64,000 nucleotides of DNA from Schlesneria sphaerica. Lineage in GTDB: Bacteria > Planctomycetota > Planctomycetia > Planctomycetales > Planctomycetaceae. How positions within the stretch are numbered: the first letter of the stretch is position 1; every line of letters starts with the position of its first letter. The position numbers and the translations under genes were made by a program. Under the pieces are notes generated by a model. It was not told the DNA's origin. It did no database searches and was given only the letters and a program-made list of their open reading frames with translations. The stretch spans positions 2,542,001-2,606,000 of the forward strand of contig NZ_CP172346.1 in NCBI RefSeq assembly GCF_044336245.1. The letters run 5' to 3'. Shown one piece after another: positions 52,632-62,343 of the stretch.

Positions 52632-55452
52632 TGGCGGGGCCGTTCAGGTTGGAAGACGAATCGTTGCCACCCAGGTTTTGGTAAACTGGATCAATCCAGA
52701 GGCCCCGCTCGTCAATCTGCATGATATCCATATCACGGTAAATGTTAATCCGGTTTCGCTCATACAGAGCCCAGATTCGAATCAAATTGTTCTGGGCATT
52801 CAGCAGTTGGGTCAAAGCGTTAATCAGGTTCAAACCGGTCTGACCCAGCGAGGTCGTTCCCGCTTGTCCCGCAACTTGTGTTTTCGGGTTCAAGTTGTTG
52901 GCGACGTTAATGTCAAACTGCAGCGCCGCTTGACGCAGACTTTTCCGAGTAAGCTCAAAGTTCTGGCGATTCAACATTAAGCTTCGCCAACTGGACCGGA
53001 TATCATACTTCACCTGATCTTCAAGCAACATGAAAGCGCGGCGAGCCTGCTGATAATTTATCAGAGAACTTCGATACGCATTTCGGACCTGCACCTGATC
53101 CAGTGGCGTGGTCATCTGCAGGCCGATCTGAAAGTCGCTATTGGCTCCACGGAAGTCCAACGGATGGTTGCCCGTGGGGGTTGTTCCTAAGTTACCTTGA
53201 GCAACGACGTTAAGCACTGCTTCCAGCCTGTTGGCCGCAACTTCCATATTTCGCCGCGCGTCCATCACCCGCCCACGCGCATTCATCAGATCCAGCCGGT
53301 GAGTCAACGCCTGCTCAACAGCCTCCTCCAAAGACATATCAAACTTCACCAATGTAATCAATTCCGACCGGAGGCTCGTCTGCAGCACGCGCAAGTTCTG
53401 AGTCATCAGCAACAGCTCTTCGCGGCTGTCTTTGAGCTGACTCAGCATTTTCATCCGCTGCTCTTTCGTTGTCGCAGGATTTTCTAACTCCTCCTGCCAC
53501 CGTCCCAGGTCACTGACGACATCTTCGAATGTCCCTTTCACGCCGCGGAAGATGATCTGGTCTCGCTCGAACAAACGTTCGACCGTTTCCTTGGATTCGT
53601 CCCACAGCAACCCGGCGAGCCGGTTGGGCATATTCTCTTCGACTTTGGCAATGTCGGCTTCGACAAGTTCCACTCCCTGCTCGCGAACCATGTCCACCAG
53701 TTTGGCGAAGCGGTCGACGATGAAGCGCAAATCGGCCTCCGCAGGGTTTTCGTCATCGATTTGCGCCAGCGCCCGCACCATCCCGACAATTCGGCCTTCG
53801 GTTTCGATCAGGCGTGGATCGGTGAGCTCGAACTGTTTCAGCATCGAACGATCGATCGTGATCTGCATGTCGATCGGAAGCCCCAGAAAGAACTTATAGC
53901 TATCAATTTGGTTGTCGTAGCTGAGCTTAAAGTTGCGTTCCGACAGTTCTGAGTTCGTGAGTGTGTTCGCCACCTGCAGCACATCCAGAGTCGTCACTCC
54001 GATCCGCAGTTGGTCATAGATCTCCTGGACGGCTTCCTGATAGGCGACGTCGTCGCTGACCGCCAGGAGCTGCCGGAGTTCGTTGTCCGTCATCCCGTCG
54101 GCGTCCTTCCATCGGAGACGGCGAGTGGTAAGCGAGAAATCGACCTTATTGGCAAGTTGCGGAGGGAACGTAATCCCATTCGGCAGTGCTCCTTCCGGCA
54201 ATCGACGGAAGGGAGTCTGGGCAACCAGTTCCCGCAGACGTTCCGTTTGAACCCGCAGAAGCTCGACGTTTTCGTGCTGATTCAGCACCTGCTGCAACTG
54301 AAACAGTAGCCCGAGGTACCCGCTCGTTCCCTGGGAACTCGCCGCGGACGACCCTGACGCCCCGGACGCGATGGTCGCAGCGATCCCACTGACCAGAGTC
54401 CCCGGAAATGGATTGTTGGCACCGGTCGATGGTGGAATGGTCTGAGTCGCACTGTTCCCCCCGCCCGTGGCGTTCACGACGGCATCTGCAAAGAAGATCT
54501 TGCGATAACGGGCCAGCGTACGGGTATCGTAGAGGACCTTACGTTCACTGTAGGTCAGGTTTTCCAGGAAGAATTTTCTCCCCGCACCGGCTAACAGAGG
54601 TTGAACGAGAGAGTAGGACAGGACTGATTGCGATGAAGTCCGCTGCCCTCCTGAGAACAACCAAAGTGTATTGTTCGCCAATCCGACGATCCACTGGCCC
54701 CCGGTGGGCAGCACCTGACTCACTCCGCCCGCCGAGGTCAGCCCCAGCGCTGTTCCTTCCCCGGGAATGGTCGTGCTGTTGAGCACTCCCGTAGGAACGG
54801 TCGTTCCTGGCAAGTTGGCCGACGGGGCCACGGGTGCGCGACCAAACAGATAACGGGCCTGGAACTGGAACTGATCCAGCGACAACTGCATGGCCGACTG
54901 AAAGAGGTTTTCAAGCTGCGTCTGATACTCACGATTGTGGATCGCCGCCAGCTCGATTGCTTGCCCCAACGTCATGTCTTCGATCGTCGGCACGAGGCGG
55001 GTGGGATCACCTGTCGGAAGTTTTTCCAGGTCCGTTTCGTAGCTCACCCCGTCTGAAAGAAGGTAGCCGTCGTGGAACGAATCCGGAGCGATTCCAAAAT
55101 TGGCGAGCCATTGCGGGTTTTCGACGGAGAGCAGCTGGCCGAACTTGTGCCAGCTCTTGTAGCCCCGCATCCCGTTAACCCATTCCATGTAACGGCTTGC
55201 GGCTTCGTCATCAGGGGGGAGCGGCGGAAGATCACGGTCATACGGATCGTAGAATCGGCTACGTTCGTCTGGTTCGACCGTCGTGCGGGGAAGTGTCCAC
55301 AGAGGACTGAACTGCTTTTGGCTCAATAGGTTATACGAATCGAAATCTGCCTGAGAGCGCCAGAAATTGCGCGAGCACCCAGAGGTGAGCAGACCGGCAC
55401 AAAGCGTCAGCCCCAGCCAGAATCGTCCCTTGGTGTTGTTTTTCAATTTCAT
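52495..55452 (-). CDS. TolC-family outer-membrane efflux lipoprotein, very large
   Basis: A 985-aa protein. The signal peptide ends in a lipobox (LLTSGC). The second half has two TolC-like repeats with long helices (LEEAVEQALTHRLDLMNARGRV, DARRNMEVAANRLEAVLNVV) and outer-membrane strands (QIGLQMTTPLDQVQVRNAYR); the first half has the earlier repeat (LGQAIELAAIHNREYQTQLE). TolC proteins are usually 450-500 aa; extra length comes from an insertion of about 300 residues with helical and low-complexity parts (about 300-480). It is the first gene of the efflux cluster, reading into the adaptor and ATPase. The C-terminus extends into the adaptor's frame. Confidence 0.88.
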   Translation of the reverse strand: MKLKNNTKGRFWLGLTLCAGLLTSGCSRNFWRSQADFDSYNLLSQKQFSPLWTLPRTTVEPDERSRFYDPYDRDLPPLPPDDEAASRYMEWVNGMRGYKSWHKFGQLLSVENPQWLANFGIAPDSFHDGYLLSDGVSYETDLEKLPTGDPTRLVPTIEDMTLGQAIELAAIHNREYQTQLENLFQSAMQLSLDQFQFQARYLFGRAPVAPSANLPGTTVPTGVLNSTTIPGEGTALGLTSAGGVSQVLPTGGQWIVGLANNTLWLFSGGQRTSSQSVLSYSLVQPLLAGAGRKFFLENLTYSERKVLYDTRTLARYRKIFFADAVVNATGGGNSATQTIPPSTGANNPFPGTLVSGIAATIASGASGSSAASSQGTSGYLGLLFQLQQVLNQHENVELLRVQTERLRELVAQTPFRRLPEGALPNGITFPPQLANKVDFSLTTRRLRWKDADGMTDNELRQLLAVSDDVAYQEAVQEIYDQLRIGVTTLDVLQVANTLTNSELSERNFKLSYDNQIDSYKFFLGLPIDMQITIDRSMLKQFELTDPRLIETEGRIVGMVRALAQIDDENPAEADLRFIVDRFAKLVDMVREQGVELVEADIAKVEENMPNRLAGLLWDESKETVERLFERDQIIFRGVKGTFEDVVSDLGRWQEELENPATTKEQRMKMLSQLKDSREELLLMTQNLRVLQTSLRSELITLVKFDMSLEEAVEQALTHRLDLMNARGRVMDARRNMEVAANRLEAVLNVVAQGNLGTTPTGNHPLDFRGANSDFQIGLQMTTPLDQVQVRNAYRSSLINYQQARRAFMLLEDQVKYDIRSSWRSLMLNRQNFELTRKSLRQAALQFDINVANNLNPKTQVAGQAGTTSLGQTGLNLINALTQLLNAQNNLIRIWALYERNRINIYRDMDIMQIDERGLWIDPVYQNLGGNDSSSNLNGPANDIPPEPSFIEFESASDSGSSRSTFPGISRVNSFAPAAPETPELD

Positions 55453-56486
55453 GCCACTTCCCTTTCAATTGACTCAGCGCCCGCATGCACACTCAATGCA
55501 AATTGCATTTGCTGCATCGCCAGCTAAGGGGATCTGGGCTTATTGACAGGGTCGTGCGACTGCGGACCGTCCGAAGAGTTCACTCTTCCGGCCTTCACGA
55601 AAAATGCCACCAGGTTCTTAAACCAGATTTTGCAAGACACATCGCCACGCCACTCGGATTCCAGCGGCAGGACGCCTCGCGGGAAGGACGCCGGGAACAG
55701 CCCCCTCGGCGAACGAACGGAGCTATTCTGAGTCCCCTCGCTGCCTGCGAAGTGGGTAGCAAAGAGGGGTTGCCGTCGCAGCTCCGCGGAACTTCTTCGG
55801 ATCACCTCCGCCTGTTGCGCCGCTCTACGCCATCGCAACCGGTCACCCGTGTTCGAATTCCCCTTCGAAACCAGCCCGGCAAAGTGCATCCTCGTCCCTT
55901 CATACTGCAGGCGCGTTGCTCGAGCAGTCACACCAAAATCGGCCACTTCGTAAGGATGGGAGGCAATGATCAAGGGAACCTACCTCGGCGCGGAACCTGA
56001 GTACTTGTGTCAATCACAACAAGATTCGTCGCGGGATCCTTGGCGCCTGCAGGAATAATCCGAATGATCCCTAAAATTCAGCCAATCCACAGAGTCACCC
56101 GAGCTTCCCAGACTGTTGACCCAGAGACAAAAGACTGGAGGGGTCGTGCCGTTCAAGCGTTCGCGAGACAAAACGGCAAAGATTGCCAGTCGCATTCACG
56201 ATGATGTGTGGAGTATTGGAAAGAAGGACAACCAAAACTTCGGCACCAGATGTGCTGTCAGCTTGCCATCGCGAAGAGTTCTCCGTGACGGTGCGAGGGA
56301 TTGTAAAACCTTCACAGGGGGAATCAGGAATCCCACCAAGTGGCTGCACAAGTTGCTACAATCGAGTGGGGCGGGCAAATCGCTTGTGCGGCCTTGATCC
56401 GGCGACTAGCATCCGCCAAATCATGGCGTACAATTTCGTCCTTGCAGAAAAACTTACGCACTCAATGAGCAGACGGACAACCATCT
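55453..56486. other. Longest gene-free stretch, about 1 kb
   Basis: Plus and minus ORFs of 149-171 residues cover part of this, but they mirror each other, lack ribosome sites and have no domain-like features. No conserved RNA motif (RNase P, tmRNA, 6S, SRP) could be identified. It is presumably the upstream region of the large efflux operon plus drift DNA. Confidence 0.5.
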
Positions 56487-56678
56487 ATGAATGACTTGCT
56501 TCATCTGGAACTGACAGACCGACAACGCGAACTGCTGTTGCGCGGGCTGCGTTTCGTGCGCAGCAGTCGCATGCTTGAAATCCGAGAGGTCCCGGACACG
56601 ATCGAAGAGGAACGAAAGGCCGAATTGACCGAGATCCGTGAGCTTGTCGCAATTCTGGACCAGAAAGCCGCAAAGTAA
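56487..56678 (+). CDS. 63-aa hypothetical protein
   Basis: A small charged helical protein starting MNDLLHLELTDRQRELLLRG and ending LVAILDQKAAK. It reads as two helices with a basic and an acidic face. It sits alone after the 1-kb spacer and is followed by a large stem-loop. Such small proteins recur in planctomycetes without known function. The pattern of a plausible reading frame with balanced composition supports coding, but the evidence is modest. Confidence 0.5.
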   Translation: MNDLLHLELTDRQRELLLRGLRFVRSSRMLEIREVPDTIEEERKAELTEIRELVAILDQKAAK

Positions 56679-57058
56679 CTTTTGCACTCGTGTGCCCGGA
56701 TTAGCCACCTCCGTTTCAGGCAGGAACGTCGAGGTGGCCTAATGCTGACGGGGAAATCGGGCTCCTGATTCTCACAATGCATAGATCCTTTCCACCGCAG
56801 GCTCGCTGACAGCCGGGAAGGATCAGGGGTGCCTTTCACCAGCCCATCGCATCGGCGACATTTGATCTCTTCCACGTTCCCTGGATGAAACGATGGAAGG
56901 TTCTCCTTTGGAACAAGGGGCAGCCGATGTCCCGCATCGCTGCCCACCTGTGAATGCACGTACATCTCGCGGCGATTATTGCGAGTCGTCGGCAAGCCGG
57001 CCTGAGATTGGAGCCGGGATGTCGCTTTCGACGGAGCGTGGGGATACTACCCGCGGTA
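56679..57058. other. Convergent spacer with a stem-loop
   Basis: About 380 bp. The dominant feature is the hairpin at 56700-56743 shortly after the 63-aa gene. No other gene is supported. Confidence 0.5.
56700..56743 (+). terminator. Stem-loop after the 63-aa gene
   Basis: ATTAGCCACCTC pairs with GAGGTGGCCTAAT (one bulged base) around a 19-nt loop. It lies 22 nt past the stop. There is no T-run, so it could be a weak terminator or another structured element. Confidence 0.45.
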
Positions 57059-59167
57059 TCAATCGTCGTCAGACTTCACTGTTGAAGCAGCAATGATCTT
57101 CTGCTGCTCGTGGGCAGGCACAGGTTCGTAATGACTGAATTCGGTCACGTAGGATCCACGACCTCCTGTCATACTGGAAAGAGTGCGTGCATAGGTCATC
57201 AGTTCAGCCAGAGGCGCTCGCGCACGCACGATCTGCATTCCCTGGGGCAATAAGTCGATTCCTTCCATCCGGCCCCGGCGGGAGTTCAAATCGCTTGTAA
57301 TATCTCCCACCGATTCGCCGGGAATTGTAATTTCGAGGTGCATCATCGGTTCAAGCAATGACGGCCGGGCCATTTTGAAGACATCCCGAAAACATCGACT
57401 GGCTGCCGTCCGAAATGCCGCTTCGTTGCTATCGACGGGATGGTCCTTCCCGAAAAAGAGTGCCACAGCCACATCCTGCACCTGGTATCCCGCGATGACC
57501 CCCTGTTCCATTCGCTCGCGGATCCCTTTTTCTACGGCGGGAATAAACTGATTGGGAACAGTGCCCCCCGTCACGCAATCCAGAAAGGCGAAATTGAGGT
57601 GCGGGTCATAGTGGTGCTCACGTAAGCTCTCGAACCGCTCACGGGTAAAGTACGTTTTGGGCTCAAGGTCTCGCGGAAGGGCGTAGACACGCAGATGCAC
57701 TTCTGCAAACTGACCAGAACCGCCCGACTGCTTTTTGTGACGATAGGCCCCCTCAGCCTGCCCGGTGACCGTCTCTCGGTAAGGAATCTTGGGGGGATGA
57801 GTGACAACGTCGACCTTGTCTCGCTTGTGCAGTCGTTCTCGCACAATTTGAAGATGCAGGTCACTCATCCCCTGCATGACCATTTCCTGTGTTTGCGGAT
57901 CGCGAGTGATGTGAAAGGTGGGGTCTTCTTCTTCGATCTTATGGAGAGCGCCGGAAATCTTTTGCTGATCAGACCGGCTTTTGGGTTCCACAGCCACACC
58001 AAACATCGGTGAAGGAAAGACCAGCCGCGGCATGAACACTCCGCGGTCGCCATTGACCAGAGTATCTCCAACCTGAAGTTCATCGACTTTGGCCACCACG
58101 ACAAGATCACCCGCGTGGGCTTCATCCACCGCCTCGACATGACTTCCCTGAACGTCCAGGAGTTGATGAATTTTGATCCCGCGTCCGGTGCGCATGTCGC
58201 GGACGGTCGCGTCCTTGGACATCTTTCCTGAGAGGACACGGATGAAACTCATTTTGGACACGAACGGATCGATTCGTGTCTTGAATACCTGAGCGACAAA
58301 CGGTGCATCCTCTGCCGCATTGACTTCCACTTCTTCTCCGGTTTCGCTGGTCGCATGACGGACCAGTTTTCCCGGAGGTAGAGCAAAGTCCGTAATGGCA
58401 TCCATCAGTTCCAAAACCCCGACACCCGTCTTGGCGCTCATGCAGATGATGGGAATCAGGGTCCCTGCCTGAACGGCGTTCCTGACCCCCTCAAGAACTT
58501 CGTCTGCTGACAGCTCTGCACCATCCAGATACCGTTCCATCAATGCATCGTCAGTTTCCGCGATGATGTCCATGATCGCGGCACCGTAGCCGGAGGGATC
58601 TATGACGGCACCATTCGAACCAAACGGTTGACTCAAGGTGCTGGTAACGGCGTGAAAGTTTGAAGCAACGCCACAAGGAACGTTGATCGGAAGGCACATG
58701 GCTCCGAACGATTCCTGAATGGCTTCGACCAGTTCCGCAAAGTTCGCGTTTTCTTGATCAAGCTTGTTAATGGCGATGAACCGCCCCAGTTGGGCCTGGC
58801 CGGCCAGTTCGAATGTTCGCCGGGTATTCGCTTCGACACCCGCAGTGGCGCTGACAGTGATAATCGCCGTTTCGGCGGCACAGACCGCACTAATGACTTG
58901 ACCAACAAAGTCAGGATACCCAGGCGTATCGATGACATTGACTCGAACTCCCTGCTGTTCGAAATGAACCATCGCTGAGGAAATCGAGAAGTGATGCTGG
59001 CGGGCTTCCTCATCGGTATCCAGCTGGCTGGTCCCTTCATCGACCGAGCCAGCCCTGGATCCGATACCGGCCTTGAACAACATCTGGTCGGCCAGCGTTG
59101 TTTTTCCTACTCCTCCGTGTCCTACAAGAACAATGTTGCGAATTTGTTCCGCTTTGAATCTGGACAT
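57059..59167 (-). CDS. Elongation factor G paralogue (EF-G2-like)
   Basis: A 702-aa translational GTPase. It starts with the G1 motif VLVGHGGVGKTTLADQML (about 15-32), then G3 DTPGYPDF, G4 NKLDQE and G5 SAKTGVG. Domains II-V follow, including IPYRETVTGQAEGAYRHKKQ and SVGDITSDLNSRRGRMEG of domains IV-V. The switch I effector region is divergent (DTDEEARQHHFSISSAM) and lacks the RGITI of canonical EF-G. It resembles the EF-G-like subfamily of bacteria and actinobacteria whose function is unknown. No str-operon genes adjoin it, consistent with a paralogue. Confidence 0.9.
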   Translation of the reverse strand: MSRFKAEQIRNIVLVGHGGVGKTTLADQMLFKAGIGSRAGSVDEGTSQLDTDEEARQHHFSISSAMVHFEQQGVRVNVIDTPGYPDFVGQVISAVCAAETAIITVSATAGVEANTRRTFELAGQAQLGRFIAINKLDQENANFAELVEAIQESFGAMCLPINVPCGVASNFHAVTSTLSQPFGSNGAVIDPSGYGAAIMDIIAETDDALMERYLDGAELSADEVLEGVRNAVQAGTLIPIICMSAKTGVGVLELMDAITDFALPPGKLVRHATSETGEEVEVNAAEDAPFVAQVFKTRIDPFVSKMSFIRVLSGKMSKDATVRDMRTGRGIKIHQLLDVQGSHVEAVDEAHAGDLVVVAKVDELQVGDTLVNGDRGVFMPRLVFPSPMFGVAVEPKSRSDQQKISGALHKIEEEDPTFHITRDPQTQEMVMQGMSDLHLQIVRERLHKRDKVDVVTHPPKIPYRETVTGQAEGAYRHKKQSGGSGQFAEVHLRVYALPRDLEPKTYFTRERFESLREHHYDPHLNFAFLDCVTGGTVPNQFIPAVEKGIRERMEQGVIAGYQVQDVAVALFFGKDHPVDSNEAAFRTAASRCFRDVFKMARPSLLEPMMHLEITIPGESVGDITSDLNSRRGRMEGIDLLPQGMQIVRARAPLAELMTYARTLSSMTGGRGSYVTEFSHYEPVPAHEQQKIIAASTVKSDDD

Positions 59168-59335
59168 GAGAACCCCCATTTTCGATTAACGGATGCGCTC
59201 GAACAGGAGACAGGACGTGTCCGCTATTCTCACGACTCACAATCGGGAATTCCAGTTTTTCTTCAAAGGGGTCCTCAGTTTGAGGCAAAAGCAAAACGAA
59301 ACATTCTCGCAGGAGAATGACGCCGGTGTCGCAAA

Positions 59336-61057
59336 TTAAAGTCTTGGCGTCGTCGGCTTGTTAGGAGCATCCCAGCCGTTCGCCCCTTTGACCTTCACCT
59401 TGCGGGAATAGACTCGATCGCCGCAGGTGCAGTACAGCGTGTCAAAGTTTTCACCCCCGAATGTCAGGTTAGAAACCTTGCCGTTGGGCGTTGGAATGAT
59501 GCAGTTGACTCGGCCGGGCTGATCACACACCTGCAGTCCCAATCGTGTGGCAATCCAGACCCGTCCGTCTCGGTCGCATCGGATTCCATCCGCTCCACTG
59601 TCTTCAGCCGAATCAGGTACATGCAGATGGAAATACTTCTGCTTGTGGTTCAGCGAACCGTCTGGCTGAACCTGATAACTGTAAACCCAATGCGTTCTGC
59701 TGTCGGCAACATAGAGCAGCGACTGATCAGGAGACAGACACACGCCGTTCGAGAACTTCAGTCCTGTATCCACCACTTTTTTCTCGCTGGTCGGGCTGAT
59801 GTAATAGACGTTGCTCGGATCAGTTCCATTCCAGCCGGGGTTCGTGACGTAGATGCCTCCCTGGTGATTGACGACCAGATCGTTGCCCCGAAATCCTTCA
59901 GCAATCACCTTTGATTGGCCAGACGGGTCCCAGGCCAGTACCTGACTCGTTTCACCCGCGTTGGCATACAGCCGGCCATCGGGACCGAAAGCCTGTCCGT
60001 CGCCTCGCTTCGAATTGCCGAGAAACTCTTTGACGGTCCCTTCGGAAGTCACCTGATACGTCTTCCCCGCTCCGACATCGTTGAAGAAGACTTGCCCCTT
60101 GGCATTCACCGCAGGTCCTTCGGTGAACTTGTAACCTTCACCGACCAGTTTCCAGTCTTCTCCCGGAATCAGCAGTTCCTGCAATTGAGGGGATCCGAGG
60201 CCGGCTTTGACTTCCGCAGGCCAATCTTTCCATAGCCATCGCATGGCAGCGGGGAACAGTTTCGTGGCGGCTTCGGCGTTATGTCCCCCTTCACCCCATT
60301 CATGCGTCACTTCATACCCGGCAAATGTCAGTGAACGTTCCATCGCCTGATTGGCAGTCCACCAGTCCCCGGCATAGATATTCAGATCGTTGCTGCCGTC
60401 TTCCAGGAAGATGCGAACCGGTTTGGGCTCGTATTTGCGAATCAGCGTCGAATAGCCGTGCCCGCCGCGCAGGCCCACGTAGGTACCGACGGCACTGAAC
60501 ACCCTGCGGAAGGAATCAGGACGCTCCCAAGCGGCGGTGAACGCACAGATCGCCCCGCTGCTGGCACCGCCGATCGCTCGATCATTGCCCTTCTTGGACA
60601 ACTTAATGGCTCGACCATCCGTCGACTGCCTGGTTTCGACATTCGGCAGCAGTTCTTCGAGCAGGAATCGAGCGTATCCATCACCCAGACCATCGTACTC
60701 AAAGCTGCGGTTGTACCGCGGCAAGGCTTGATCCGAGGTCGCCTTGACGACTCCAGGAGTGACAAAAACACCGATCGTTACGGGCATTTCACCTTTATGA
60801 ATCAGTTCGTCGAAGACCTCAGGAGCCTTGTACTGAACTCCGTCCTGATTCACGTAGAGACACGCGGGCGTGGCCGGGTCGTACTGCCTGGGGATATAGA
60901 TCGACACTTCACGTGTGGTCCCCGGGAAGATCTTCGATTGATCAAAGGTGTATTTGACAAGCTCGCCCTGGGGGATCTCCTGGGCTTGCACGAGCGCAGC
61001 TAACCAGGACGAAACACAGAGCACACAGATCGCACGCACGAGAGTCGATTTCGGCAT
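59336..61057 (-). CDS. Secreted esterase-SMP-30/gluconolactonase fusion
   Basis: A 573-aa exported protein with a signal peptide (about 1-25). Residues about 30-285 are an alpha/beta-hydrolase of the esterase-D type: VSIYIPRQYDPATPACLYVNQ, GGASSGAICAFTAAWERPDS with the Ser nucleophile, and FAGYEVTHEWGEGGHNAEAA. Residues about 300-573 are an SMP-30/gluconolactonase propeller: FTEGPAVNAKGQVFFNDVGA, GFRGNDLVVNHQGGIYVTNP and FSNGVCLSPDQSLLYVADSR. These suggest degradation of carbohydrate esters and lactones in the periplasm. Similar fusions are seen in planctomycetes. It lies 168 nt downstream of the EF-G paralogue start on the same strand. Confidence 0.9.
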   Translation of the reverse strand: MPKSTLVRAICVLCVSSWLAALVQAQEIPQGELVKYTFDQSKIFPGTTREVSIYIPRQYDPATPACLYVNQDGVQYKAPEVFDELIHKGEMPVTIGVFVTPGVVKATSDQALPRYNRSFEYDGLGDGYARFLLEELLPNVETRQSTDGRAIKLSKKGNDRAIGGASSGAICAFTAAWERPDSFRRVFSAVGTYVGLRGGHGYSTLIRKYEPKPVRIFLEDGSNDLNIYAGDWWTANQAMERSLTFAGYEVTHEWGEGGHNAEAATKLFPAAMRWLWKDWPAEVKAGLGSPQLQELLIPGEDWKLVGEGYKFTEGPAVNAKGQVFFNDVGAGKTYQVTSEGTVKEFLGNSKRGDGQAFGPDGRLYANAGETSQVLAWDPSGQSKVIAEGFRGNDLVVNHQGGIYVTNPGWNGTDPSNVYYISPTSEKKVVDTGLKFSNGVCLSPDQSLLYVADSRTHWVYSYQVQPDGSLNHKQKYFHLHVPDSAEDSGADGIRCDRDGRVWIATRLGLQVCDQPGRVNCIIPTPNGKVSNLTFGGENFDTLYCTCGDRVYSRKVKVKGANGWDAPNKPTTPRL

Positions 61058-61116
61058 CTTTTAATTTCCTGGACGGGCTTCGTGTCAGTTATTTTTATAA
61101 CGCCTGCCGGACGTTG

Positions 61117-62343
61117 TTACAGATCTTCCAGTGGCCCCACCCCGATCGTAGTCATCTGGCCGAGAGGGTACTGATCAAGCAGCTTGCGGATATCGGACAG
61201 TTGCAGACTTTGCACGATATGGACGTCATCGGCGATGCTGCGGTATTCCCGGCGGAACAGCCAGTTATTGCCGAGCCCCCCCAGGCGTCCCATCGGCCGC
61301 TCACCACGCAGGACCAGTCGGGAACAAACTTTATTCTTGGCTTGTTCCAGCTCATCTGCGGTAATGCCATTCCGATTGACGTCAGCGTAGATGCGAGCGA
61401 TCCGTTCGAGATTGGCTTCGGTCTCTTCCGGAGGACCATTCAGGAACGTGAGATACGCACCTGTGTCTTCATATTCGTAGTAGCCGAGCTCCGCCGATTC
61501 CACGAGGCCGGGATCGAGCAGTTCCCAGTAGAGGCGGCTGTTGCAGTCGTCGCCCACAATCACCGCCATGAGCTCCGCGGCGAATCGCAGGGGATCGCAG
61601 CCTGAGGGAGCGGGGGAGAGCTGAATAATCTGCTCTTGCTGGCAGTCGGCTTTGGGGATGAATCGCGTCGACGGACAAGGGTTGGCAGCTACAACAGGGC
61701 GACTTGATTTCCCCTGTGGCCAGTGAGCACAGTGCCGGTGAGCCAGTTCGACGACACTGTTCCAATCTGTATTTCCGGTCACTGCCAGCACGATGTTGCC
61801 CGCGAGATAATGCTCGCGGTGGTATTTTCGCATTTGATCGGAGGTCAGATCGCTCACGCTTTCCGTCGTTCCCAGAATCGACTTTCCTAATGGGTGGCCC
61901 CGAAAGTGGGTCTGCATGGCATTGTCGTAAGCGACTGAAGAGGGTTGATCGGCATACATGCCAATCTCTTCCAGGATGACCTTCTTTTCCATGTCGAAGT
62001 CATCCTGCCGCAAAGTGGGAAACAGAATACTCGACTGGATCTCAAACGCTTGCGGCAGATATTCCGGCAGCGTGGCTGCGTAATAGACAGTGCTTTCCTC
62101 ACCGGTGGCGGCGTTGTTGTCGGCCCCCAGTTCGTCGAAGATCCGGTTCACGTCTTCGGCCGAGAAACGCTCGGTCCCCTTGAATGCCATGTGCTCCAGA
62201 AAATGGCTGACGCCCGAGACTTCAGGAGTTTCATCGCGAGCTCCTGCCTTGACGTAGAAACCAAATGCCACACTGTGAACTGCGGAATTCGTCTCGGCCA
62301 CAACCTCCAGGCCGTTGTCGAGCGTCAGATGATGAAAAGCCAT
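61117..62343 (-). CDS. M16-family zinc peptidase
   Basis: A 408-aa peptidase of the pitrilysin/processing-peptidase family. The inverted zinc site HFLEHMAFKGT (HxxEH) is followed about 70 residues later by a conserved Glu in the segment FDMEKKVILEEIGMYAD. The C-terminal half has the usual inactive repeat (PQGKSSRPVV, ELMAVIVGDDCNSRLYWELL). Its start at ATG 62341-62343 begins MAFHHLTLDNGLEVV as in family members. It is about 60 nt downstream of the esterase-SMP-30 gene and 310 bp from dacB. Its substrate is unknown. Confidence 0.93.
   Translation of the reverse strand: MAFHHLTLDNGLEVVAETNSAVHSVAFGFYVKAGARDETPEVSGVSHFLEHMAFKGTERFSAEDVNRIFDELGADNNAATGEESTVYYAATLPEYLPQAFEIQSSILFPTLRQDDFDMEKKVILEEIGMYADQPSSVAYDNAMQTHFRGHPLGKSILGTTESVSDLTSDQMRKYHREHYLAGNIVLAVTGNTDWNSVVELAHRHCAHWPQGKSSRPVVAANPCPSTRFIPKADCQQEQIIQLSPAPSGCDPLRFAAELMAVIVGDDCNSRLYWELLDPGLVESAELGYYEYEDTGAYLTFLNGPPEETEANLERIARIYADVNRNGITADELEQAKNKVCSRLVLRGERPMGRLGGLGNNWLFRREYRSIADDVHIVQSLQLSDIRKLLDQYPLGQMTTIGVGPLEDL

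Noticed and set aside
55524..55973. 149-aa minus-strand ORF in the 1-kb spacer
   Set aside because: Begins at a TTG, has no ribosome site, and overlaps an equally long plus-strand ORF; neither looks like a folded protein.
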